64,000 bases of DNA from the NCBI RefSeq assembly GCF_010501075.1, contig NZ_QVMN01000007.1:228879-292878 (forward strand). The letters are read 5' to 3'. The notes beneath the pieces are model-generated. The model had not been told where the DNA came from and did not search any database. It saw only the letters and a program-made list of their open reading frames with translations. The translations under genes were made by a program, and so were the position numbers. Of the stretch, positions 7,707 through 14,782 are shown one piece after another. This DNA comes from Dysgonomonas sp. 25 (GTDB lineage: Bacteria > Bacteroidota > Bacteroidia > Bacteroidales > Dysgonomonadaceae). How positions within the stretch are numbered: position 1 is the first letter of the stretch; each line of letters begins with the position of its first letter.

Positions 7707-8771
7707 TCAATATCCAAATTGCTCTCTTCGCCAGGGCAGAATGTAATAATATTTGAAATTTTGATAACCTTCGGTCTCTGTTATTAATCTACCACCTTCC
7801 CAACCTAATCCCCATGCCGCACCATAAGGAAAAGGCAATTTCCAAGAAATAAATGACGAAGTTTCTTCAGCCACAAATTGTGCCGTATTTATTTCATCGT
7901 TCCAATATTGAACACCTGTACCTCCCATGCTTACTAAAGTCAACCCTGTACCTAATTTTCCGAAAGCTTTAGATGCTTTTAAAGCTCGCGCTTTTCCTTC
8001 TGCTAACATTGGTTTAGTCATATGCTGATTGCCATTGAAGTTGTGCTTATAATATTTCATATTACGAATGTTAAGCCATGCACTTTTATTATAAGTTGCT
8101 ATTGTTCCATAAGATAACCCTGCATTGACGACAGCATTTGCCATACCTATGTATCCACTATGCTTGGGGTTAAGATGGGGATTTTCCTTAATATGTTGTA
8201 TATAGAAATAATAGCCAATCTCTTTTTTGATAGAGGGATAATCAAAAATATGTATATCTTCGGGCTTCAACGTATTGTTTAGGACTTTTTGCTTCAGCTG
8301 TTTAAATTCCCTTTGTAGCAAAGACTTCTCTACATTTACCTGATCGGGAGACGTGAGACCTAAGGCTAGTATTCCCAGATCTTTCTTTACCCTATTATAT
8401 TCCTTTTGCTGAAAATGCCTTTCAAAGGCATCAATCATCATATGGTTTACCGAAAGGTTGAATATCCCCTGTTGTATCTGTGTATCCATCTTAACTTCCA
8501 ACGCTCCATTATCAAATTGAATTTTATCATTCATAATCTTTATTCCTGGTATTGGACGTTCGATATATTTCACACTGGGTATCATGGTGTATTGAGTATA
8601 TTTACCCATACTCTCGGTTGTTTGCCTTGCTGTGACTACTACTTCCGGTAGCACATAAGAAATCGTTCCGTCATTGTAGATCACAAATCCTCTGTATGAC
8701 TCATTTTTTCTAACTTTTTCCCAATATACCACCTCAGGTATCATGGAATGTTGTTCATTTGGTCTGCTCAT
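7707..8771 (-). CDS. Putative T6SS effector (orphan cargo of TssD tubes)
   Basis: A 354-aa protein if started at ATG 8771, which overlaps the TssD stop as ATGA and implies translational coupling; an upstream TTG would add three residues. There is no signal peptide. Residues 41-49 read LPEVVVTAR, a segment I associate with toxins exported by Bacteroidota. The middle is helical and charged. The last 150 residues contain small-residue-rich hydrophobic stretches (AVVNAGLSYGTIATY; LGTGLTLVSMGGTGV; PYGAAWGLGWEGG) that could insert into a membrane, so a pore-forming or membrane-active toxin is possible. No nuclease or amidase catalytic motif is visible. Placement directly after two TssD genes and before a membrane protein supports an effector-immunity pair. 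The molecular activity is unknown. Confidence 0.68.
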   Translation of the reverse strand: MSRPNEQHSMIPEVVYWEKVRKNESYRGFVIYNDGTISYVLPEVVVTARQTTESMGKYTQYTMIPSVKYIERPIPGIKIMNDKIQFDNGALEVKMDTQIQQGIFNLSVNHMMIDAFERHFQQKEYNRVKKDLGILALGLTSPDQVNVEKSLLQREFKQLKQKVLNNTLKPEDIHIFDYPSIKKEIGYYFYIQHIKENPHLNPKHSGYIGMANAVVNAGLSYGTIATYNKSAWLNIRNMKYYKHNFNGNQHMTKPMLAEGKARALKASKAFGKLGTGLTLVSMGGTGVQYWNDEINTAQFVAEETSSFISWKLPFPYGAAWGLGWEGGRLITETEGYQNFKYYYILPWRREQFGY

Positions 8772-9211
8772 TCTACCCAAAGATTATCATGTTCTACTCC
8801 GTTTATCATTATTCGCTCTGGAGAGATAACAAGTCTTGTAGACAAACCTCCTCCATTTTCACTGACTTCCCTACCAAAGCTAATACAAGCTGCCCGAAAG
8901 AACTTCATCCATAGAGGAGCACCTCCTGTCTGTATCTTGAAATTGACAGCTCCATCTTTGTATAGCCCTGGTTTAATAGCCCACTCATAAAAGGAATCGG
9001 GTAGAGCTTCACTCAAAGTTACCATCAGTTGTCCGCCTTTTGTTTCAGCTTGGGGTTCACCTTTATAATCAGTTGGTTGGCTAAATCCTATTTTAAACTG
9101 TTCTACTTCGTATTCATGTCCGTCTATTTGCAGCCATACAGTTACATTACTGTCAGTCAAAGGAAAACTTAATAATGAAGCCGCTTTGTTTAGTCCGTCT
9201 TTTAAATTCAT
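8768..9211 (-). CDS. TssD-type T6SS tube protein (Hcp-like), second copy
   Basis: A 147-aa protein of the Bacteroidota TssD (Hcp) family, which stacks as hexameric rings to form the inner tube and carries effectors. Visible signs are a beta-rich layout with the TssD pattern: an early strand around EVEQFKIGFSQPTDYKGEPQAETKGGQLMVTL, a W-containing strand (FYEWAIKPGLYKDG), a central FRAACISFG strand and the terminal LVISPERIMINGVEHDNLW. It is about 15 residues longer at the N-terminus than standard TssD. It differs clearly from the neighbouring copy, so it may be a specialised carrier for the adjacent effector. It follows the first TssD by 14 bases and its stop overlaps the effector start. Confidence 0.82.
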   Translation of the reverse strand: MNLKDGLNKAASLLSFPLTDSNVTVWLQIDGHEYEVEQFKIGFSQPTDYKGEPQAETKGGQLMVTLSEALPDSFYEWAIKPGLYKDGAVNFKIQTGGAPLWMKFFRAACISFGREVSENGGGLSTRLVISPERIMINGVEHDNLWVE

Positions 9212-9225
9212 GTTTGTTCCAATTT

Positions 9226-9654
9226 TTATTTGTTAACCCATTTACTTTCGTATGTTATACTCCCTATTGTTATGGTCTTTGCACTCAGTACCAATGACGT
9301 GGAGATATAAGAGGAGCCACTGCGAGCATAGCTGATATCCATTGAAATGCAAGCAACATCCTCTAGTTCAAGTTTTTCTAATGAAACCCCCGATTCATCA
9401 CAGAATGTGATTTCACAGGGTAAATACAAACGTGAATTCAAAGCCCATGTAATCAACTCATTTGAAGGTAATGCCGAAATGTTAATTTCGATTATTCCTC
9501 CGGCAGCCCTTGATTGTACCTGTCCTTTGTTATCTATATTTTTCAGGAAAGAATAATTGCAACTGGCTAATTCGTAACCATTTTTAGTTAAGTCAAAGAT
9601 ATTTCCCGCAGAGGAAACAGTCCCAATTTTTAAGAAACTTTTGTGTGAAAACAT
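9226..9654 (-). CDS. TssD-type T6SS tube protein (Hcp-like), first copy
   Basis: A 142-aa TssD/Hcp-family protein, the first gene of the cargo operon. It shows the family hallmarks: an N-terminal strand (ASCNYSFLKNID), then GQVQSRAAGGIIEINIS, the W-containing helix-strand (LITWALNS), LEKLELEDVACISMDISY and the closing LVLSAKTITIGSITYESKW. The length is close to the usual 130 residues. A strong promoter lies 58-90 bases upstream. No sheath, baseplate, TssM-like or ClpV genes are present in the element, so these tubes would need a complete T6SS elsewhere. Two unlike TssD genes in a row may form mixed rings. Confidence 0.82.
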   Translation of the reverse strand: MFSHKSFLKIGTVSSAGNIFDLTKNGYELASCNYSFLKNIDNKGQVQSRAAGGIIEINISALPSNELITWALNSRLYLPCEITFCDESGVSLEKLELEDVACISMDISYARSGSSYISTSLVLSAKTITIGSITYESKWVNK

Positions 9655-9711
9655 AATTGTGTTTTAGTTTGGTTAGACATTGGATCTTGTAAGATCAGAT
9701 CTTCATTACCT

Positions 9712-9744
9712 CAAAGATATAAATATTTTAACAGTTTTGCCAAA
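9712..9744 (-). promoter_or_regulatory. Promoter of the T6SS cargo operon
   Basis: On the minus strand a -33 TTTG (9741-9744) is followed after exactly 21 bases by TATCTTTG (9712-9719). Both match the Bacteroidota sigma consensus TTTG/TAnnTTTG. The expected transcription start is near 9705, about 50 bases before the first TssD ATG. Confidence 0.8.
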
Positions 9745-9981
9745 AAATGCACAAATGATTTTGTAAATCTATTTGCAAAATGCAGTGTAATATCAAAGTT
9801 ATCTAGTAAAAAAGAGGCTTTAGTATTGCTATTTAATAGCCGATTATTTATCTTTGCTATTAGTTAAAATAATGCATATCCGTTAACGAACGGCAGTTGT
9901 TTTTAGCTTATGTAAAATTCGTGTGAATAAAGAAATTTCCCATCTATAAGAATCTAATCTACATTGTCTTATCCCAAGCTA

Positions 9982-10005
9982 TTCAAATCTGCCTGGGACT
10001 ACAGA
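9982..10005 (+). repeat. attR: second copy of the 24-bp tRNA-Ile repeat
   Basis: This is identical to 174-197. It contains only the T loop and the acceptor 3' strand of tRNA-Ile, with no tRNA body before it, so it is the far boundary of the integrated element. The element therefore measures about 9.81 kb. Bases after 10006 should be the original chromosomal sequence downstream of the tRNA, which includes a terminator at 10086-10117. Confidence 0.88.
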
Positions 10006-10085
10006 GACAGCGAAAGCAGAAGCTAAAGTGACAAGAATAGTTACAAAGAAGCAGAGTTGAGCAGAACAAAACAAGAAAACATGAG

Positions 10086-10117
10086 GCAGTAAATCAATCG
10101 ATTTGCTGCTTTTTTTT
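10086..10117 (+). terminator. Ancestral tRNA-Ile terminator, displaced by the insertion
   Basis: GCAGTAAATC pairs with GATTTGCTGC around a 4-nt loop, and a run of eight or nine T follows. It lies about 80 bases after attR, the distance expected for the original end of the tRNA transcript. Confidence 0.75.
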
Positions 10118-10227
10118 ATGCCTTATTTATACACATACCAACTTATAAATATAGATAGACCTATTTATCTTTTATTATTATATAATAGAAGAAGACATTT
10201 ATAAGATAATCACAAAAAACATTCTTC

Positions 10228-10283
10228 ATTATTAAAATATTTTATTAAACAAAACTTATTTTAAATAAATATTTATATATTTG
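10228..10283 (+). promoter_or_regulatory. Operator-like palindrome and promoter of the glycan locus
   Basis: Bases 10228-10248 are a near-palindrome centred on AAAATATTTT (ATTATTAAAA/TATTTTATTAA). The identical 21 bases occur at 26830-26850. A TATATTTG -7 box lies at 10276-10283, 28 bases further on. The 26-kb copy has the same layout (30 bases to TATATTTG). AT-rich palindromes are typical targets of ROK/NagC regulators, and a ROK gene lies in this cluster at 25582, so it is the natural candidate to bind both. The binding is inference. Confidence 0.6.
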
Positions 10284-10368
10284 TTGCATAATAAGGTAAT
10301 AAAATATATAATTTTTTATTTTATTCGCTAATTAGACAGAAAAGAACAACCTTCATCGCCTAATCATT

Positions 10369-12264
10369 ATGAAAATATTTAAAAACATAACACCCGTTTT
10401 ATTCGCCCTACTACTTTTATCGTGTAATTCAGCAGAACCACACAAAGTAGAAATACTCATCATCGGCGGAGGAGCGAGTGGAACAACGGCAGGAATACAG
10501 GCTGCCCGCATGGGTAGCAAGACCTTGATTATAGAAGAATCCACTTGGCTGGGAGGCATGCTGACTTCGGCAGGAGTAAGCGCCACCGATGGCAACTACC
10601 GCATGCCGGGAGGCTTATGGGGCGAATTTCGCGAAGCGCTGGCCAACCATTACGGAGGATTGGAAGCACTCAAAACCGGATGGGTCAGCAATGTATTGTT
10701 CGAACCATCGGTCGGCAACAAGATATTTCAGTCGATGGCTGCAAAAGAAGAAAACCTCGATATCTGGTTCGAAGCAAAAGTCAAGACCGTACAAAAAGAA
10801 GGCGAAAAATGGAAAGTAGAAGTAACAACCCAAAATGGCGACACTAAAACCATAGAAGCAACCATCCTGATAGATGCTACCGAATTGGGCGATATAGCCA
10901 AAATGTGTGGTGTGAAATACGACATCGGCATGGAAAGCCAGAAGATTACGCACGAAGACATTGCCCCCGCAGAAGCTAACGGCATCATACAGGATTTGAC
11001 GTATGTTGCCATACTAAAAGAATACGACCGCGACATGACTATCGCCAAGCCCGAAGGTTACGATCCGTCGCAGTACCTCTGCACTTGCATCAATCCACTA
11101 TGCGTTTCACCTTTAGAGCCGGAGCGCGTGGTATGGAACCGCGACGAAATGATGAATTACGGGAAGCTTCCTACCCTCAACGGAAAGGCTAAATATATGA
11201 TCAACTGGCCGCTCGAAGGCAACGATTTCTATCTGAATATCATAGAAATGACGCCGGAGGAACGCACCGAAGCATTGAAAAAGGCTAAAAACCATACCTT
11301 ATGTTACCTCTATTTCCTGCAAACAGAATTGGGACTGAACAACTTAGGATTGGCTGACGACGAATACCCAACCGAAGATAAACTTCCATTTATCCCTTAC
11401 CATCGCGAATCGAGGCGTATACACGGTTTGGTACGCTTCCAGCTGAATGACATCACTAACCCATTCGAGCAGGAAACCAAATTATATCGTACTACCATCG
11501 GCGTAGGCGACTACCCTGTCGACCATCACCACAAAAAATATACAGGCGAAGAAATCCTGCCCGACCTGCACTTCCACCCTATCCCATCCTACGGGCTGCC
11601 ATTGGGTACATTGATACCTAAAGACGTGGAAGGATTGATAGTGGCGGAAAAATCGATTTCCGTATCCAATATCGTCAACGGAACAACGCGCCTGCAACCC
11701 GTAGTGTTGCAAATAGGTCAGGCTGCGGGAACATTGGCTTCGCTTGCCGTAAAAAATAAGTTAGCTATCCATAACGTGAATGTACGGGATGTTCAGCGCG
11801 AGATTCTGTCTGCAAATGGCTATTTAATGCCTTATCTCGACGTTCCTGTCGGAAGTCCTTTATTCAAACCGTACCAACGGATAGGGGCAGCCGGAATCTT
11901 GCGCGGAACAGGAAAGAGTGTCGACTGGTCGAACCAGACATGGCTACGCGCCGATGACCTCTTACTCGCAACCGAACTGGAAGGATTGGCAGCGTTTTAT
12001 CCATCCGTACCAGTAAACTTCCCGGGGAAAACAATAAGCGTAAACGAAAGCCTGAATTTAATCAAAGCAATTGCTGAAAAAGAAAATATCGAACTGCCAC
12101 AGGATATAGAAGCCGAAAGCAGGCAGCTGTTCGAAAAATACGGATTCGGGACTCTATCGGCCGCCAACAATATAAAAAGAGGCCAGTTTGCAGTGCTGAT
12201 AGATGCATTTCTCAACCCATTCGACAGCAAAGATGTAGACATACAAGGGGAGATCAAAAAATAG
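10369..12264 (+). CDS. FAD-dependent oxidoreductase, lipoprotein (PF12831-type)
   Basis: A 631-aa protein with a lipoprotein signal peptide (LLLLSC, Cys19), so it should be anchored in the cell envelope. Residues about 29-60 form the dinucleotide-binding fold (IIGGGASGTTAGIQAARMG, then a Glu-Glu at the strand end and WLGGMLTSAG), the signature of the FAD_oxidored family. The rest follows that family, including HRESRRIHGL and the late GTTRLQPVVLQIGQAAGTLA motif. Relatives are common in Bacteroidota glycan loci, but their substrates are largely unknown; sugar or sugar-acid oxidation is plausible. First gene of the locus, with a palindromic operator and TATATTTG promoter upstream and an unusual long inverted repeat directly after its stop. 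Confidence 0.87.
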   Translation: MKIFKNITPVLFALLLLSCNSAEPHKVEILIIGGGASGTTAGIQAARMGSKTLIIEESTWLGGMLTSAGVSATDGNYRMPGGLWGEFREALANHYGGLEALKTGWVSNVLFEPSVGNKIFQSMAAKEENLDIWFEAKVKTVQKEGEKWKVEVTTQNGDTKTIEATILIDATELGDIAKMCGVKYDIGMESQKITHEDIAPAEANGIIQDLTYVAILKEYDRDMTIAKPEGYDPSQYLCTCINPLCVSPLEPERVVWNRDEMMNYGKLPTLNGKAKYMINWPLEGNDFYLNIIEMTPEERTEALKKAKNHTLCYLYFLQTELGLNNLGLADDEYPTEDKLPFIPYHRESRRIHGLVRFQLNDITNPFEQETKLYRTTIGVGDYPVDHHHKKYTGEEILPDLHFHPIPSYGLPLGTLIPKDVEGLIVAEKSISVSNIVNGTTRLQPVVLQIGQAAGTLASLAVKNKLAIHNVNVRDVQREILSANGYLMPYLDVPVGSPLFKPYQRIGAAGILRGTGKSVDWSNQTWLRADDLLLATELEGLAAFYPSVPVNFPGKTISVNESLNLIKAIAEKENIELPQDIEAESRQLFEKYGFGTLSAANNIKRGQFAVLIDAFLNPFDSKDVDIQGEIKK

Positions 12265-12395
12265 GTGAGATACCGGAGAAGAAGGATTTTTCGAATTCTC
12301 CATTTTCAGATAATAATATAACGAGTCTATAAGAACAGATTAATTCATACTCAATAATCTTTTTGTTAAGACCTCTTTCCGGTATCTCACTTTTT
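12265..12395 (+). repeat. Long-range inverted repeat ending in T5
   Basis: GTGAGATACCGG (12265-12276), starting one base after the stop codon, is the exact reverse complement of CCGGTATCTCAC (12379-12390), which is followed by TTTTT. The 102 bases between contain no gene. It can act as an intrinsic terminator with a large loop or as a processing or stabilising hairpin between the oxidoreductase and epimerase genes. Confidence 0.55.
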
Positions 12396-12440
12396 ATCTG
12401 AACCTGACAATAAATCTAATACTCACTAAAAATCAAGGAT

Positions 12441-13634
12441 ATGAATTTTAAAGAACTGGCAAAACAATACAAGGACGAACTATTCGAGAAGGTTCTTCCT
12501 TTCTGGCTCGAAAAGTCACAGGACAAAGAGTTTGGAGGCTATTTCACATGTCTTGACAGGAAAGGTGCAGTTTACGACACCGATAAATTCATCTGGTTGC
12601 AAGGACGCGAAGTGTGGATGTTCTCGATGCTCTACAACAAAGTAGAGAAACGGCAGGAGTGGCTCAATTGTGCCATACAAGGAGGCGAATTCCTGAAAAA
12701 GTACGGGCACGACGGCAACCTCAACTGGTACTTCTCGCTCACCCGCGAAGGAGAACCGTTGATTGAGCCGTACAACATTTTCTCGTACACCTTTGCTACG
12801 ATGGCATTCGGACAATTGAACCTCGCAACCGGCAAACAGGAATATGCCGACATAGCCAAAAAGACATTCGACATTGTATTATCCAAAGTAGGAAATCCAA
12901 AAGGGAAATGGAATAAAGCGCATCCGGGAACACGCAACCTGAAAGGGTTTGCCCTACCGATGATATTGTGCAACCTCGCCCTCGAGATAGAACACCTGCT
13001 CGATAAGGATTTTATGACCAAAGTGATGGACGATTGCATACACGAAGTGATGGACGTATTCTACCGTCCCGAACTCGGAGGGATTATCGTAGAAAACGTC
13101 ACCGCCGACGGGCAATTATCCGACACCTTCGACGGACGCCTATTGAATCCCGGGCATGCCATCGAGGCCATGTGGTTTATTATGGACCTCGGCGTGCGCC
13201 TCAACAGGAAAGACCTCATAGAGAAGGCCGTAAAAATAACCCTCACCACGATAGAATATGGCTGGGACAAAGAGCACGGAGGTATTTTCTACTTCATGGA
13301 CAGGCTGGGTTATCCGCGCCACGAACTGGAATGGGATCAGAAACTCTGGTGGGTACACCTCGAAAGCCTTATCTCCTTATTGAAAGGCTATTATCTGACC
13401 GATAACGAGGATTGCCTGAAATGGTTCGGGAAACTGCACGAATATACCTGGAAACACTTTGCCGACAAAGAATACCCCGAATGGTTCGGCTACCTCAACC
13501 GGCAAGGAGAAGTATTGCTCCCACTGAAAGGTGGCAAATGGAAAGGATGCTTCCACGTTCCGCGCGCCCTCTATCAATGCTGGCAGACGCTTGCCCTCAT
13601 ACAACAGAAGAAAGAAGAACAAGTAACCATATAA
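12441..13634 (+). CDS. AGE-family epimerase (N-acylglucosamine 2-epimerase-like)
   Basis: A 397-aa cytoplasmic alpha/alpha-barrel enzyme of the AGE family, which interconverts C2 epimers such as GlcNAc/ManNAc or acts on disaccharides such as mannobiose. Family features are the early WLQGREVWMFSMLYN segment, LNPGHAIEAMWFIMDLG with a conserved His, HLESLISLLKGY, and the closing KGGKWKGCFHVPRALYQCW containing the second catalytic His. There is no signal peptide, so it works on imported sugar. It stands between the oxidoreductase and the first DUF4434 gene, 13 bases before the latter. AGE enzymes serve as NanE in Bacteroides sialic acid use, so an amino-sugar substrate fits, but the exact sugar cannot be read from the sequence. 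Confidence 0.88.
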   Translation: MNFKELAKQYKDELFEKVLPFWLEKSQDKEFGGYFTCLDRKGAVYDTDKFIWLQGREVWMFSMLYNKVEKRQEWLNCAIQGGEFLKKYGHDGNLNWYFSLTREGEPLIEPYNIFSYTFATMAFGQLNLATGKQEYADIAKKTFDIVLSKVGNPKGKWNKAHPGTRNLKGFALPMILCNLALEIEHLLDKDFMTKVMDDCIHEVMDVFYRPELGGIIVENVTADGQLSDTFDGRLLNPGHAIEAMWFIMDLGVRLNRKDLIEKAVKITLTTIEYGWDKEHGGIFYFMDRLGYPRHELEWDQKLWWVHLESLISLLKGYYLTDNEDCLKWFGKLHEYTWKHFADKEYPEWFGYLNRQGEVLLPLKGGKWKGCFHVPRALYQCWQTLALIQQKKEEQVTI

Positions 13635-13647
13635 TTAATCGAATACT

Positions 13648-14733
13648 ATGAATAACAATCGCCGTAATTTTCTGAAAGGAGCGTTGGCATCTGGTGCACT
13701 CGTTGCCGGACAGAAATTATTTGCTGTAAACAAAAGCCTCAGCAAGGTCGACGAGCAATTCCGGACGATACCTTCCGGAATGCCCGATTTCGCTACGCCG
13801 GGGCTATTGAAAGGGATGCCCATCCACGCCACTTTCTTAGACGAGGTGAGCTGGGACATTCCGCATCAGAACTGGGGTGTAAAAGATTGGGACAAAGACT
13901 TTGCTGCTATGAAAGCTGTCGGCATCAACACTGTGGTGATGATACGCTCGGGGCTTGCCAAATGGATAGCTGCACCATTCGAGACGATCCTTAAATCGGA
14001 AGACGTATATTATCCGCCTGTCGATTTAGTCGAAATGTTCCTCTATTTAGCCGACAAATATGATATGAATTATTACTTTGGCATGTACGATTCGGGAAAA
14101 TATTGGATAGAAGGGCAATTTCAAAAAGAAATTGACTTAAATTTAAGGCTGATTGACGAAGTGTGGAAAAAGTACGGACATCATAAGTCTTTTAAAGGGT
14201 GGTATTTATCTCAGGAAGTTAGCCGAAGAACGAAAAACATGTCGCGCATCTATGCCGACGTAGGCAAGCATGCCAAAGCCATATCGGGCAACCTGACAAC
14301 GATGGTTTCGCCATACATACATGGCGTGAAAACCGATCAGGTGATGAGCGGCGACAAGGCTTTGAGCGTGAAAGAACACGAAGACGAATGGAACGAAATT
14401 CTGGGAAATGTACAAGGTGCTGTTGATATATTGGCTTTCCAGGACGGACAGGTCGATTATCATGAACTCTACGATTATCTTGTGATAAACAAGCAATTAG
14501 CAACCAAATACAACATGCGATGCTGGACAAATCTTGAATCTTTTGACCGCGATATGCCTATACGTTTCTTACCCATCAAATGGGAGAAAATGCTCTACAA
14601 ATTAGAAGCTGCGCGTAAGGCGGGAATGGAAGACGCCATCACATTCGAATTCTCTCATTTCATGAGCCCCAATTCGACTTACCTACAGGCAGGGCATTTG
14701 TACGAGCGCTATCGCGAACACTTTGGGTTATAA
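13648..14733 (+). CDS. DUF4434-type putative glycoside hydrolase, Tat signal (copy 1)
   Basis: A 361-aa protein. The N-terminus carries a twin-arginine signal (NRRNFLKGALASGALVAG), so it is exported folded. The mature part is a predicted TIM barrel of the DUF4434 type: GMPIHATFLDEVSWDIPHQNWG opens the domain, and strands end in conserved acidic residues (GMYDSGKYW, FKGWYLSQEV, DILAFQDGQVDY, CWTNLESFDRD, ITFEFSHFMSP). Glu and Asp at strand ends suggest retaining or inverting glycosidase chemistry, but catalytic residues are not proven. A close paralogue is encoded at 28487-29596. It lies 13 bases after the epimerase gene and 49 before susC. Confidence 0.82.
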   Translation: MNNNRRNFLKGALASGALVAGQKLFAVNKSLSKVDEQFRTIPSGMPDFATPGLLKGMPIHATFLDEVSWDIPHQNWGVKDWDKDFAAMKAVGINTVVMIRSGLAKWIAAPFETILKSEDVYYPPVDLVEMFLYLADKYDMNYYFGMYDSGKYWIEGQFQKEIDLNLRLIDEVWKKYGHHKSFKGWYLSQEVSRRTKNMSRIYADVGKHAKAISGNLTTMVSPYIHGVKTDQVMSGDKALSVKEHEDEWNEILGNVQGAVDILAFQDGQVDYHELYDYLVINKQLATKYNMRCWTNLESFDRDMPIRFLPIKWEKMLYKLEAARKAGMEDAITFEFSHFMSPNSTYLQAGHLYERYREHFGL

Positions 14734-14782
14734 ACAATTACATTAAATAAGGATTTATTCTAAATCTTAAATTGCTTAAGCT

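Larger units (their letters stand above)
9655..10368. other. Intergenic region spanning the right end of the element
   Basis: In order: promoter of the T6SS cargo operon (minus, 9712-9744); a plus-strand TATCTTTG box at 9849-9856 that could start a short transcript toward the tRNA remnant; the attR repeat 9982-10005; the displaced tRNA terminator 10086-10117; an AT-rich stretch; then the operator-like palindrome and promoter of the glycan locus (10228-10283). No gene is seen. Confidence 0.6.

Noticed and set aside
9982-10005. Second tRNA-Ile gene
   Set aside because: Only the T-loop and acceptor 3' strand are present; the upstream bases cannot form D or anticodon arms, so it is an attachment-site copy.
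9849-10117. Small RNA from the TATCTTTG box at 9849 to the terminator at 10117
   Set aside because: The -7 box is good, but the interval contains attR and the old tRNA trailer and no conserved structure; kept only as a note in the intergenic entry.
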